From assembly GCA_030849075.1 (NCBI GenBank), contig JASAOO010003556.1, forward strand, positions 1 to 64,000: a stretch of 64,000 bases of DNA, read 5' to 3'. Both the position numbers and the translations under genes were made by a program. Source of the stretch: Zelonia costaricensis. Lineage: Eukaryota > Euglenozoa > Kinetoplastea > Trypanosomatida > Trypanosomatidae. Position 1 is the first letter of the stretch. Each line of letters starts with the position of its first letter. A model generated the notes under the pieces. The model made no database searches and was not told the origin of the DNA. It worked only from the letters and a program-made list of their open reading frames with translations. Positions 48,553-58,774 of this stretch are shown here, piece by piece.

Positions 48553-49521
48553 CTAGTCGCCCGTCCCCGGTGCGGCGCGCGAAGCGAGCTCGGTCCAGTC
48601 CGGCCGCATGACGGAGGGGTCACGGGCCACGATATTTGATGGGGTCAGCAGCGCCTGCATCGCTGCGCGCGCTTCGGAGGCGTCCGGGCCGTCCGTGATG
48701 ACCTTGGCCACACGCGCCAGCAGCTCGCACGTGATGAAGGAGGTGATGCCCCACACAAGCTCACCAGGAAAGTCCTCCGGCAGCATCGGTTCAAATCCGC
48801 AGTCGTCCTCCACCACGCTCGCAGCAGGCGACCGCCGCACCGCCGCTGCCGTCGCCGTCTGCGCCGGGCTCGCAAAGAAGCACGGGAAGAAGCACGGCCG
48901 CTTGCTGGTGAAGGAGTGGTACTTGATGACGCGGGAGTGCCGCGTTGGCGCCTTCAGAAGCAGCGTTGAAAGGTGCAGGTAGTGTACCGAGTCCACCTCG
49001 TCCGGGCTCGCGCAGTGGGGCTGCGCGGGCTCCGGCGAGACCGCGACGAAGGGTGTCACGCGCGCGCCGTCAGTGTTGGAGGCGATGGGGGTGAGGGACC
49101 CGACCACCTCGTACCCCGCCGGCAGCAGCCCCGTCTCCTCGACGGCCTCCCGCTGCGCCGCCTGCCGCGGCGTCTCGCCAGCATCGACGCGGCCGCCGGG
49201 GAAGCTCATCTCGCCCTTGTGCGAGCCGACCCGGTCCGTGCGCTTCGTCAGGGTGATGCACATGTCCTGAAAGCCGCTGCCGGTCGGCGTCGGTGACAGC
49301 AGCACGAGCACGGCGCTCTGCCGCGGCGTGGTCAGTTTCATAGGCGTCTTCTGTGGTGAGTATCCGGCGACGGTGGCAGCGCCGCGCTGGAAGTGGTGGA
49401 GGTAGAAATGCGAGGGAAACGCCACCGACTCCAGCGGTAGCTCGAGGGCCTGCTGCAGCAGCGGCACCCACGCCCGCGTGCTCTGCGGCAGCCGCGCCGC
49501 TGCGGCCGCTGCCCGACTCAT
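48553..49521 (-). CDS. Nudix hydrolase, CoA-diphosphatase (NUDT7/NUDT8/PCD1) type
   Basis: Predicted 322-aa hydrolase of nucleoside diphosphates linked to another moiety. The Nudix box is complete: G110-x5-E116-x7-R124-E125-x2-E128-E129-x-G131. The preceding ITLTKRTDRVGSHKGEMSFPGG (89-110) is the hallmark of the CoA pyrophosphatase subgroup, which cleaves CoA and its derivatives into phosphopantetheine products. The C-terminal half has an insertion-like Ala/Pro/Ser segment around 220-245 and then FPGELVWGITSFITCELL, also seen in this subgroup. There is no C-terminal PTS1. The N-terminus (MSRAAAAAARLP) could be a mitochondrial presequence, but this is uncertain. ATG at 49521 is chosen over the open frame to 49707. 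The true substrate (CoA, 8-oxo-dGTP or other) is not shown by sequence alone. Confidence 0.88.
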   Translation of the reverse strand: MSRAAAAAARLPQSTRAWVPLLQQALELPLESVAFPSHFYLHHFQRGAATVAGYSPQKTPMKLTTPRQSAVLVLLSPTPTGSGFQDMCITLTKRTDRVGSHKGEMSFPGGRVDAGETPRQAAQREAVEETGLLPAGYEVVGSLTPIASNTDGARVTPFVAVSPEPAQPHCASPDEVDSVHYLHLSTLLLKAPTRHSRVIKYHSFTSKRPCFFPCFFASPAQTATAAAVRRSPAASVVEDDCGFEPMLPEDFPGELVWGITSFITCELLARVAKVITDGPDASEARAAMQALLTPSNIVARDPSVMRPDWTELASRAAPGTGD

Positions 49522-50282
49522 ACAGGAGTGCAGAAAAGAAAAGCTGAAGTGTTGATGGAGGAGGAGGAGGCGGGTTCGTGCACCGCGATAGTGTCGCGTG
49601 CGATGCGCGACGCAGTTACAACAGAAAAAAGAAAATAGCTTGGCGCTGGTGTTGGTGCCTCTCGACGGGCTTGCGCGCGTCAAGGGCGCCGCCTGCGAGA
49701 AGCTCACTCGAGGTGCGCCGTTGTACCGGACGTGGATGGGTTCCCTGGAAAGAAGCGCAGAGGGTGGGGTCGAAGCAGCGGAAGAGAAGCGCGCTCGCGT
49801 CTCGATTGTGCGCGAGAGCGAGAGAGGAGGCAGGGAGGGAAGATGAGCTGCGCACTACTGCTTCGCCATGAGGAGCTCAACCCACAGGGAGGTTTCCGCC
49901 AGCACCCTCTACCGACGCCGCGGCCAGCACTGATGCAGGACGCAAAGACCTGCCGGGGCACACTCGCCGCCGAGGCCCTTCCTGTCCCTTGCCTCCACAC
50001 GGAGCGGTGAACGGGATCTCGCGCTCCGCTAACAAGGTGGTTTCTTTCCTATTTTGGCCAAGCCGCCTCGGTGACGGCCACCAGACACACACACGCACAC
50101 ACAAACGTCCACGTCCACAAGTGTGCACGCAACGCAGCCACCACGTCTGGAGCGGCGCACAGGCACCAACAAAAACACCGAAAAGAGCCGAGAAGGCAGC
50201 GCAAGCTTAAGCCAGCACCACGAGCCCGCCCTGCTGTTCTCCCTCTAGGGCAGCGCGGCAAGGCGGTGCGGTGCGGTGCGGC
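49522..50282. other. Intergenic region, VPS25 gene to Nudix gene
   Basis: CA-rich stretch at 50086-50105; no perfect long repeat. No gene seen. Confidence 0.55.
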
Positions 50283-50987
50283 TCACTCGCCGCCAAACTT
50301 GACGCCTTGGTACGGCTGCGTCGTGGAGCCGTCGAGGTTGAAGAGGGTCACCTTGAAGGGCTGCATCGCCGACACGGGCCGGTTGTCCAGCGCGTGCAGA
50401 TACGTGCGAATTGCCTGCTCCTCTGACAGCTGGCCGACATCCGCGACGGGCACGCTTGGGGCGGCAGAGGGGCGGGCAAGGTACGTCGGCCGGGACTGCC
50501 CGTAGCCGAGCGCGGTGCCGCCGGCGAGCTCGTCAAACGTCATGACGGTGCCCTTCTTGGCCAGCATCGCCGTCGTCTGCACCTCGCCGTGATCGAGGAT
50601 GTAGCGTAGCAGGTTCTCCTCCATCGCCTTGAGCCCGCCCTCTGTCGTGCACACGAGCACCGAGAACTCGCTTGGGCCGCCCTCGGAGACGACGACGGCG
50701 TGGTTGGGGTGCCGCGCGACGAGCGACTGCAGCATCGTGTGCGCCGCCTCCGGGCTGAGCCGCTTGTTGATGGACGGGTTGTAGAAGACGTCACTGTGGG
50801 TCGTGTAGAAGCGCAGCAGCGCGTTCGTGTCGCCACCGCTGCCCGAGGCGGTGCGCTGGGCGTGGTAGATGGCGTGGTCGATAAGCAGGTTCGACCACAA
50901 AGTCGTCTGCCGGTCCAGCGTGGCGGACGAGTGCTGCTCCGTGAAGAAGGGCGGCAGCCCAAAGAAGCTCCAATGCTCGGACGTCAT
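50283..50987 (-). CDS. VPS25: ESCRT-II subunit VPS25
   Basis: Predicted 234-aa subunit of ESCRT-II, which acts on endosomal membranes in sorting ubiquitinated cargo into multivesicular bodies. The N-terminal FGLPPFFTEQ (9-18) is the VPS25 PPFF signature that contacts VPS22/VPS36. LDRQTTLWSNLLIDHAIYH follows as in other VPS25 proteins, then two winged-helix domains: one with NKRLSPEAAHTMLQSLVARH, the second with LLRYILDHGEVQTTAML. The ending QPYQGVKFGGE matches the 'rGVKFF' end. A Pro/Ala linker near residues 170-180 makes it longer than animal VPS25 (about 176 aa). ATG at 50987 (MTSEHWSFFG) is firm; the open frame to 51308 is not coding in character. Confidence 0.9.
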   Translation of the reverse strand: MTSEHWSFFGLPPFFTEQHSSATLDRQTTLWSNLLIDHAIYHAQRTASGSGGDTNALLRFYTTHSDVFYNPSINKRLSPEAAHTMLQSLVARHPNHAVVVSEGGPSEFSVLVCTTEGGLKAMEENLLRYILDHGEVQTTAMLAKKGTVMTFDELAGGTALGYGQSRPTYLARPSAAPSVPVADVGQLSEEQAIRTYLHALDNRPVSAMQPFKVTLFNLDGSTTQPYQGVKFGGE

Positions 50988-52212
50988 GACCGCGTCAGTC
51001 AGGGTGGTGCAAAGTGCAAGGGGAGGGGGTGCGCGACGCAATGGGCGAAAGAGGTGTGTCGAGCAAAAACAGAAACGGTGTCGAAAGCGAACGTGTGCCG
51101 GCGTTGGGCGTCGCTGGGCGGCGGTTCGGAAGAGGGAAGGCCTGGCGCCGTGACACACACACACACAGCTACGCGCAGACAAGGCCCGGACGGCGGTGCT
51201 CTTGACCGGCGGTGGTGTATTCCTAGGCCGCACGCAGACGGTCGAAGCTCGCGGGAGAATGGAGGTGTGAGAAAGGCAGACGGACAAGGTGAAGCAAGGG
51301 TGCGACATTAGAAGAGGAGACCACGCATCTCCCGCCGGCGCAGCGAAACCTACACGTCAACCCCTTGACGCGACAAGAGCGCAATCCGCTGAGTGCGCGC
51401 AGCCTCCATCAGCGGCGCGGCGAGGCCTCGTCCGGGTCGCATATCGTGCTTGGACAACTCGCAGCATCGTCATGTGTGAGTGCGCAGTCGACGTGCTGTT
51501 GCGGCTTCCGTGCAGCGCAGACGGGTATGGGGGGAGGGAGGAGGGAGATCGAGCCGTCGGCGCGGATAGGTCGATGGCGGTTCGGCCTCCTTCCCTTCGT
51601 CTCTCTCGTCAACCCAATCCTCGCTCACTCGCCCTCAGCCATGCGCGGCACACCGGAATGCCTCAGCGAGGAGTGCGCATCCTCGCGCTGCCCATTTTGC
51701 TTTGGTTTCCATTTTCCCCGCACGGTCCGCACCTCGGAGAGCGGCGCGGAAATAGTGCGCACCCAGTGCGCGCGACACAACGCAGCAACGACGCAGGCAC
51801 GCGCACGTACAGACGCGAGCCGCGAGCAAAACAGGAGAAACACACAAACACAAGAGAGGGCAGCCGCCCGGCAGAAGGGGCGGCGGCAGCGGCGGCGGCG
51901 CTGCACCGACACAGGCGCCACGCGCAGACGGCAGCTGGTGAAGGGCGAGGAAGGAGTGAAGTTGCACAGGCGCCTGGGCACCCCGGCCCTCCTCCACCAG
52001 CGTGTGCCCGCAGCTCCACCCTCACCACATTTCCTTCGTTTTTTTTTTCTCTGGTCGCGCCACCACGTCATCGGCCCACGATGACATCCACGAGAACAGC
52101 GCGCTTGGGGATGGGCAACGGGGACGAAGCGCGGGAGGGGAGCGAGGGAGGAGGCAAGGCGGCAAGGTGCCAACGTGGGACCGCCGCGGGCGGGGGGGAG
52201 GGGGGTGCGAGT
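50988..52212. other. 1.2-kb gene-free interval
   Basis: Short (AC)n at 51153-51167 and a T-rich stretch at 52039-52050. A plus-strand open frame crosses much of it but continues as antisense of the beta4 gene and has no protein-like character. No gene seen. Confidence 0.55.
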
Positions 52213-52833
52213 CTAGTGCACAGCCGAAATCGCCTCGACGCCGCCCTGCGTCACGGCCTTCACAAAGAAGTGCGCGTTGCTGATGATGACACGGCGCTTG
52301 ACCTCGTCGCAGCACTTCTGCATGAGCTCGAGGCCCTCCTGCTGGGTCAGGTCGGGGCGCCAGAGGCGGTCCAGCAGCGCCGTCACGAAGGAGGCGCCGT
52401 AGCCGTGGCAGCCGTACGGGACGGCCTGCAGCGTGCCGAGGTAGTCCATGTAGTAGAGCTGCGGCCCGGTCGCGCCGTCGTCGTCGCTCGAGACGGGCAC
52501 GTCGTAGCCAGCGAAGAGGCAGTTCACCTGGTAGGCGCCTTCGCGGCTGCGGAGCGCGTTGGCCAGCGCGTTGCGCATGAAGTTGGCCGTCGACTCGCAG
52601 CTGCTGTGGCGGCCGTGCTGGCGCATGCGGTTGAGGGCGAGGTTGCACTTGATGTACTCGGTGAAGTTCACGCGCGGCCCGTTCTCGCCAATGCAGGCGA
52701 CGAGCTGGTGCGTGTCCAGCTGCGTGATCTTGTCCTCCTCATCGGTGATCTTGATGTAGTAGAAGGCGTTGAGGCCGGCCGCAGCGACGAGCACGAAGTC
52801 GTTGCAGCGAAACGCAATCGCCGTCTCCGCCAT
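52213..52833 (-). CDS. PSMB2: 20S proteasome subunit beta4 (PSMB2 type)
   Basis: Predicted 206-aa non-catalytic beta subunit of the 20S proteasome core. The start METAIAFRCND-type sequence (MAETAIAFRCNDFVLVAAA) has no propeptide and no Thr1, as expected for beta4. VNFTEYIKCNLALNRMRQHG, YQVNCLFAGYDVP, LYYMDYLGTLQAVPYGCHGYGA and the LMQKCCDEVKRRVI region all match PSMB2/Pre1. It lies beside beta5, forming the pocket targeted by the kinetoplastid-selective inhibitors GNF6702 and related compounds. F24, I29 and G197, positions where resistance substitutions have been described in related parasites, are the sensitive-type residues here. ATG at 52833 is followed upstream by a GGGA-rich tract. Confidence 0.96.
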   Translation of the reverse strand: MAETAIAFRCNDFVLVAAAGLNAFYYIKITDEEDKITQLDTHQLVACIGENGPRVNFTEYIKCNLALNRMRQHGRHSSCESTANFMRNALANALRSREGAYQVNCLFAGYDVPVSSDDDGATGPQLYYMDYLGTLQAVPYGCHGYGASFVTALLDRLWRPDLTQQEGLELMQKCCDEVKRRVIISNAHFFVKAVTQGGVEAISAVH

Positions 52834-53636
52834 GGCTGCACGAATGCGTGAGAGGGAGAGAGGGAGGGAGGGAGGGAGGGAGGGGGGTGATGTGTGCGCG
52901 GCGGCTGATGTCGGTTTGTTCTGCTTTTTTTTTCTTTCTGTTTCTTTGCTCTTTTCGTGTCTTGCAGAACACACGAATGCACCGGCGCTTGTGTTGGACA
53001 GCGACCTGCGGCAGGACGCGGTGTACTTGAGATATAGAAACGAGACACCGATCGGGCGCAGACAAAGGCGTGCTGTGCGTGCAGGCGGGGGCTGAAGACG
53101 TGAGAGGGGGTGAGGTGGGTAGGGGCGTTTGTGTGTAGGGGGGTGATCGACTGCGCGAATAGAAGGAAGGAGACCGTAGCTGGCGAGCACGAGAAGGGGG
53201 GAAAGAAAAGAGAAGACAGCGGCGACACTGCGGGGCAGCAGCAGCGGCGGCCGGGGGTCGGGGCGGCACACCGCGCAGGGCACGAGGGAGGGACGGAGCG
53301 GGATGTAGTGGAGTCAAGACTGACGTGAGAGGAGGTGCAAAGAGCCGCACGCGTTGTGCGACGGGGCACGTCGAGAGAGACGCAGCCGTGTCTTCCGCCG
53401 TTTTCTGCGTTTGCTGCTCGCACGCGAGAGGGAGAGAGACGGCGCGGCGGGCGACGGAGTTGGGCGAGGACGCCGGGGCCCCACGCTGATACAACCCGAC
53501 CCCGTCCTCACACGCCCAGGCTGCACTGCAGCGACAGCCGGTGCCTCGCCTCATTGCATGTTGCCCTTGCCCACGCTCTTGCTTTGCCGCTTCACTTCTT
53601 TCTTCTTTTTCGCTGAACTGCGCGTCGCAGGACGTG
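52834..53636. other. Intergenic region with (GGGA)n
   Basis: A GAGG/GGGA tandem tract at 52847-52887 gives a CCCT-rich tract in the transcript just before the beta4 start. A longer purine-rich tract at 53185-53220 followed by CT at 53178-53181 is a possible trans-splicing signal. No gene seen. Confidence 0.6.
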
Positions 53637-54740
53637 TCAAGGCGAGGCGGCAGCGTGGCGCGTCACGGCGCGCAGGTACGCCCGCACCGCCTGCGCCTCA
53701 CCGCCAGCGCACTCCTCCGCGACCGCCAGCGGGGTGCGCCAGCGGCCTGCCACAAACGCCGTGCGCCGCACATCCGCGCCGTGCTCCACCACAAACTCCA
53801 GACTGGGCAGGCAGGCGTCGTGCGAGGCGAGCAGGTGTGCGGCGGTCTCACCGAACTCGCTCTCCTGATCCACCGGCACCCCAGCCTCGAGCAGCGCAGC
53901 CTTTGTGCGGTGGGCCACATCCTGTGCGTTGAGGCAGGCCACGTGCAGGGCGGTCAGCCCGCGGTCGTTGAACGCGTCGGTAGCCACGTCGCGGTGCAGC
54001 AGCCACTGCACCACCGCCGGCGAGGGCGGCAGGGCCTCGCACGCGCGGTGCAGCAGTGTGCTGCCGTGCCCATCCACGCAGTGCACCACCTCCGGGCACG
54101 CCTGCATCGCAGCAGCCAGCGCGCCGCTGTCGCCGTCGTCGACTGCCTGCGCTGCGACGGCCCACCACTCACGCGTGGGTCGCGTCGCGGTCGACGGCAG
54201 CGGTGGCTTGCGCGGCACACTGGCGGCCTTGATGGGTGGTGACTCGGCTCCGGCTGATGTGGGCAGCGGGAGGCGGCGGCGGACGCTGGAGCCGGCGGCG
54301 GTGCCGTGCCCCGCCACGGTGAAGCGCATGAGCGCGGCGCGGTGGTCGAGCCAGAGCTGTCGCCAGTACGCCTCCTCCACCGACATGGCATCGTCGTCGG
54401 CTGCAAACTCATCTTGGCGTGTCGTGTCATCCGCCAACTCCTCCCGCCGCCGCGCGAGGTCTGCCATGTGTGCCTGCACCTCCGCTTGACGTCGGTGGGC
54501 GTCGCGCAGTGTGTCTTCCAGAACAGACTGCTGCCCCCGCATCTGCTGCGTGAAGTCGCTGAAGCTCTGCGCGTCCTCCGTGAGGCGCTGCGTGATGGCA
54601 CTCTCGCGCGCCGCCAGCTCCTCCAGTCGCCGGTCGACGTCAGCGAGCGAGGCGGTGTAGCTGTGGAAGGAGTCCTCATACGCGGAAAAGAGCAGCGGCA
54701 GCTCTGTGGCATGCGGCGGCGGCGACGCGCCGACAGACAT
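53637..54740 (-). CDS. Coiled-coil and ankyrin-repeat protein
   Basis: Predicted 367-aa protein. Residues about 15-112 form a coiled coil (SLADVDRRLEELAARESAI, then RQAEVQAHMADLARRREEL). A short linker with a Ser/Pro stretch follows (about 145-190). From about 195 to 345 there are ankyrin-type repeats: GHGSTLLHRACEALPPSPAVVQWLL, GLTALHVACLNAQD, FGETAAHLLASHDACLPSLEFVVEHGAD and TPLAVAEECAGG, so four or so repeats with the TPLHxA-like pattern. Such proteins act as protein-binding scaffolds; no partner can be deduced. No membrane or enzymatic motif is present. ATG at 54740 is the only good start. Confidence 0.82.
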   Translation of the reverse strand: MSVGASPPPHATELPLLFSAYEDSFHSYTASLADVDRRLEELAARESAITQRLTEDAQSFSDFTQQMRGQQSVLEDTLRDAHRRQAEVQAHMADLARRREELADDTTRQDEFAADDDAMSVEEAYWRQLWLDHRAALMRFTVAGHGTAAGSSVRRRLPLPTSAGAESPPIKAASVPRKPPLPSTATRPTREWWAVAAQAVDDGDSGALAAAMQACPEVVHCVDGHGSTLLHRACEALPPSPAVVQWLLHRDVATDAFNDRGLTALHVACLNAQDVAHRTKAALLEAGVPVDQESEFGETAAHLLASHDACLPSLEFVVEHGADVRRTAFVAGRWRTPLAVAEECAGGEAQAVRAYLRAVTRHAAASP

Positions 54741-55692
54741 TGGCGTGGGGGCGGGTGCGTGCCTTTAGTGTGGAGGTGCTGCAGGATTGCTCAGCGCTCG
54801 GGTACCCTCCGTGGCACCAGGTGAACGAAACCAATCGCTGACTCGGAGTGGGCACGGAGTGGAAGGGAGGGGGAGGAGGGGCCTCAGCGGTCCGGTGTCT
54901 TGTATGATGAGCAGGCTTGGAGAGAGAAGGGCGGTGCGGCCGCGAGGGGCACTCGAGAAGAGCGGCGTCGCGTGCCCACCGTCTGCCTGTGTCAATGCCG
55001 TGGTCGATCGAGTGCAGTGAGAGAGCGCGGGAGAGAGGCAGCGCGGTGGCGTTGCCGCGTCGGCAGAGGTACAGACAGTGACACACACACACACGCGCAC
55101 GACCACTTCCGCGCAGTAACAGCTTCCGTTGCACGCGTCAGAGGTACACTGAACATCGAAAGGGGACGCAGAGGTGCACCTCTTCGGCGCCTCAGCCTTC
55201 CTTACCGGACCTCCCGCAGCAAGCAGTCGGCTGCAGGGCACCTGAGCTCGGGGTGGACTCAGAACCCTTGGACTAGGGTGGAGGGTGGAGGGGGGGGGGG
55301 CTGGCGCTCGTGTCACACACTGGTACCCCTTCGGTGTCTTCTGGTGCTCTTCGATGCGATGGGCACGTCCACACGCGTGCAAGGGAAGAAGAGAGTGCCC
55401 CCGCCTGTGTGTTGGTCGGGGCTCGGTGCATGATGGACGCAAAGGACGAAAGGCTGCGGTAGACAGCGCGCGCCCCCTTGCATGTGGTGGTGTGCCTCGC
55501 ATCAAATCAGACAGAGGGGGCTGCCCCTCGGCATGGCCTGTCCACCACCGCCCCTGGCCAGCGCACACCCCTACGCAACATGCCAAACAACGGTCGGCCG
55601 CAAGCGGAGACGCCGCAACCACCCGGACGTCGCCGCAGGTCGGCAACAGCCAACAGACAAGGAAACAGAACAGACGCGCAGCCGCCCACGGC
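54741..55692. other. Intergenic region, RNase HII gene to ankyrin gene
   Basis: (AC)n at 55081-55095 and G11 at 55290-55300. No gene seen in 0.95 kb. Confidence 0.55.
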
Positions 55693-57129
55693 CTACTTCT
55701 TCTTCTGCGCCTTCTCGATCACGGCGCGGCAGGGGCGGTACGTCTTGCGGTGAATGGGGCACAGCCCGTTCTTGGCAACACACTTCATGTGCGCCTCGAC
55801 TGGGTAGCCCTTGTTCTCGCCGAAGCCGTAGCCGGGGTAGAGGGCGTCGATGTAGTTCATCAGCTCGTCGCGGGTCACCTTGGCGAGGCAGGAGGCGGCC
55901 GCGATGGAGAGGCTGCGCTTGTCGCCCTCGATGATGGGCTGCACGTCGCCGCCTATGCTGACGTTGGTGAAGTAGTCGTAGCTCGGCCCGGGCACGGCGT
56001 GGCCGTCGATGAGAACGAGCGGGGGCTGGATCGGCTCGAAGTCGAAGTAGTCGGCGGCCCCCTTGACGAGGTCGAGGTTGTGGGGCACCTGGTACCGCTT
56101 CTCGCTGTCGTGGTTGGCCGCGGTGCAGAAGCGGCTGAAGAGGTACTGCGCGATGGTGGACGAGCGCGGCCGCGGGGCGACCTCGTGCGAGAAGCGGGCG
56201 TCGTTCAGCATGTGCCAGATGGACTGCGCGGAGCGGTGCATCGTGTTCATGGACGCGTTGTAGATGTTGTACTCGTCGATGTACGTGTGGTTGGCGATTC
56301 CGATAGACCAGAAGTAGACGTAGTTGCCCGCGCTGTTGTAGCCGTGGTACGTCACGAGGTACGGCGTCTGCATGGAGAGGAGCTTCTTGAAGGGCAGCTT
56401 CGACAGCTTCGCGTGTGAGTCGAACCTTTTGCTCGTCAGCGCCGAGGGCGGGGCCTCATCGCCGGCGCAGTGGTGCACCACGAACTTCTTTGAGCCGGCG
56501 ATGTCGAAGAAATCGACGTGTCCCGTGATCATGGCGAAGACGAGGTCGCGCTGCCGCTCCGTGACGGACTTGCTGTCAAAGATCTGAAACTGCTCAGGCG
56601 CCTCGTAGAGCTGGTCAAACTCGTTGTTGAAGCTCGACACGGGGATGCGTGAGACGGCGGCGCCGACCACCGGCCCGGCGAGAGGGCCGCGGCCAGCCTC
56701 GTCGCAACCGATCGTCACGGCCGTCTCCTTGATGCTGCGCCGCAGCCGCACCCCGTGCTTTTTCATGTGCGTCACCGCCGTGTCGCGCTCCCGCTCGAGC
56801 TTGCGCCGGGTGGCGGCGGAGATGCCGCTCGTGTCGGGCAGCGGGATGGTACGGCCTGAGACGTTCGTCCGTGGCAGCAGGCCGTCGCGTGAAAGCTGGT
56901 AGCCGACGAGATCGAGCGTGCCGTCGAGTGTGGGCTCGCCGGTGTCCGTCTTGCGGTGACCCACCTCCACCTTCTGCAGCGCATTCCACGTCGGCGGTGG
57001 GCGGAAGGGGGAGTAGGTGAGCCGTTTGTTGCGCAACACCCGGCTGGGACGCAGAAGGCCGGCGCCCAGCGCCGACACATCGCGCAGCAGCAGCGGCGCC
57101 GCACGCGATGGAAGGGGCACCAGCGGCAT
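55693..57129 (-). CDS. Ribonuclease HII (type 2), probably mitochondrial
   Basis: Predicted 478-aa RNase H2-type enzyme that cuts the RNA strand of RNA/DNA hybrids. All four catalytic acids are visible: D143 and E144 in GCDEAGRGPLAGPVVGAA (141-158), D375 in LVLIDGHAVPG (371-381) and D421 in SIAAASCLAKVTRDELM (408-424). The helix AxxxxIDEYNIYNASMNTMHRS (about 279-300) and the C-terminal YPGYGFGENKGYP...HRKTYRPC are family signatures. It is about twice the length of bacterial RNase HII because of an N-terminal extension of about 135 residues and insertions around 205-250. The first 30 residues (MPLVPLPSRAAPLLLRDVSA) lack acids and are Arg/Leu-rich, as in a mitochondrial presequence; organelle DNA maintenance is therefore likely but inferred. 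Kinetoplastids are known to have several RNase HII paralogues. Confidence 0.92.
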   Translation of the reverse strand: MPLVPLPSRAAPLLLRDVSALGAGLLRPSRVLRNKRLTYSPFRPPPTWNALQKVEVGHRKTDTGEPTLDGTLDLVGYQLSRDGLLPRTNVSGRTIPLPDTSGISAATRRKLERERDTAVTHMKKHGVRLRRSIKETAVTIGCDEAGRGPLAGPVVGAAVSRIPVSSFNNEFDQLYEAPEQFQIFDSKSVTERQRDLVFAMITGHVDFFDIAGSKKFVVHHCAGDEAPPSALTSKRFDSHAKLSKLPFKKLLSMQTPYLVTYHGYNSAGNYVYFWSIGIANHTYIDEYNIYNASMNTMHRSAQSIWHMLNDARFSHEVAPRPRSSTIAQYLFSRFCTAANHDSEKRYQVPHNLDLVKGAADYFDFEPIQPPLVLIDGHAVPGPSYDYFTNVSIGGDVQPIIEGDKRSLSIAAASCLAKVTRDELMNYIDALYPGYGFGENKGYPVEAHMKCVAKNGLCPIHRKTYRPCRAVIEKAQKKK

Positions 57130-57217
57130 GAAACGCGAGGTTCACGGGAAGGTGGTCGAGTGCTCGTCCCTCGAGGAGCGCGGTGGAAGTAGGAAGAGGG
57201 AAATGGTGACAGAAGGT

Positions 57218-57245
57218 CTATGAGGAACGAGAAAGGAGTGAAAGC
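57218..57245 (-). promoter_or_regulatory. Candidate spliced-leader acceptor for the RNase HII gene
   Basis: On the minus strand a pyrimidine-rich tract (complement of 57221-57245) is followed by CATAG, giving an AG at 57219-57218 about 89 nt upstream of the ATG. This fits the polypyrimidine-AG rule for trans-splicing. Other AGs nearby could be used instead. Confidence 0.45.
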
Positions 57246-57276
57246 AGCAGGTACACAGAGGCACTCTCGCATGGGC

Positions 57277-57302
57277 GTGTGTGTGTGTGTGTGTGTGTGT
57301 GC
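57277..57302. repeat. (TG)13 microsatellite
   Basis: Perfect repeat, CA in the transcript, about 150 bp upstream of the RNase HII start; upstream of the candidate acceptor AG at 57218. Confidence 0.95.
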
Positions 57303-58774
57303 AGTCACGCGAGAGAATGGGGGCAGAGACGCAGGGGACGAGGGGGAGATGTGCTCTATCAGAAAGGCAGAGACAAAAAACGGTCTATCAAAGTAAAACT
57401 GTGTGTGTGTGTGTGTGTATCTTGGGGATCTGTATTCGTATGTGCGATTGTTTGTGTCTGTGTCTGTGTGTGTGTGTGTGTACCTCGAGGTGTGCCTGGC
57501 AAAAAAAAGGGGTGCTTGTGCGGTGTTGTTTCACGGTCGGCCAGGGCCGGGCAAGAAGGGACGATCAAGGTGCGACGCGGAGCCTGCAGCGCTGCCCGCC
57601 AGTGCGACGTGAACCTCGCCACTCGTTGTCCGTACGTAGACGATGGCCTGCAATGCAGGGGACCGCAGAAACTGCCGCTGCCGCCGCGCGATGGAAGCGA
57701 TGAAGCCGCGTGCGAGTGCTTTGGGGGTAGCGGCGCGGGGCTGACAGAGAAACGGCGTGAGACACCGTGACGGCAGCCGATCGTCCAACGCAAACACAAA
57801 ACGCCAGGGAAGGTGTGCGGTGTCCCGCTGTCACGACGAATGCAGATTGGAATAAGGCGGCGTGGTAGGACACATGAGGAGGATAACTGAGAACAAAGAC
57901 AAGGCAGGCTCGGAGCCAACAAAGCGGGGGAGGAAAGGAGCACCTATCGCCACACCGCCGTCGGCCTTCGCGGAGCAGGCAAGCGCGTTGCGCAGCGGCG
58001 GCACACGCGCGTCAAAGCCTCTCTTCCTGGGAGCACAGAACCACACACGCGCCTATGTGGATGTGTACACGTCGTCCCACAGAGGCAGTGTGGTCACCTT
58101 GTCCTCACCCCGGGAAGCAGTCGAATCTGCTTTTCTTCGTGTTGCCCTCGCCGCTTTGTTTCGTTCTTCTTTTTTGTTTGTTTTTTTTTTTTTTTGGAGG
58201 GCGTTTGCGCACGCCCTTTACAGTGTTACCGAAAAGGAATGGGTTAGCGAGAGACACGGCGACGCAAGAGCGCCGAGGGAGGCGGAGCTGAAGCGCAACA
58301 CAGACACACACACAAAACGCACGTGCTCACCACACGCGAGGTCACAGCACCCCGGACACCTCTCTCACTCACACCCACACACACACTTCGTGGCGAGGGA
58401 AAACGTAAGAAAACAACGTCGAAGGAAAGCGCGCGATCGCGGCGCGGCGGTGGAGCAGCTGCTGCCGCTCACCACTTCCGTGCTCCACCGCCGTGACGTC
58501 GAGCAGGTGCTGGAGAACAAAACGGAGCGAGCCGTAGCCGGTGCAGCACCCACGTGCCGCCACGGACACACTGCGGTGGTGGGGGAAGGGGTGGGCAGGG
58601 CATGTCCAAATCGAAACTCGCCGTCGTTCAACGGCCTCTCCGCTTTGTTTGCTTTGCGCTTCTCCTTCCACGGACGGCACGCCATCAGACGCGCTGCAGG
58701 ACCAAGACACGAACGGGCCTCAGCCGCCGACGCGTCTTTGCTTTTCTTTGCTTGTTCTCGCGCCAGGTGGGTGC

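Larger units (their letters stand above)
57130..58774. other. 1.6-kb gene-free interval rich in TG repeats
   Basis: Three TG repeats lie within 210 bp (57277-57302, 57400-57419, 57453-57482, the last interrupted), all CA in the transcript. T-rich stretch at 58170-58195. No gene seen. Confidence 0.6.

Noticed and set aside
52847..52887. Possible minisatellite or mobile element end at the GGGA tandem
   Set aside because: It is only a short purine tract, without flanking direct repeats or inverted ends; a polypyrimidine processing signal explains it.
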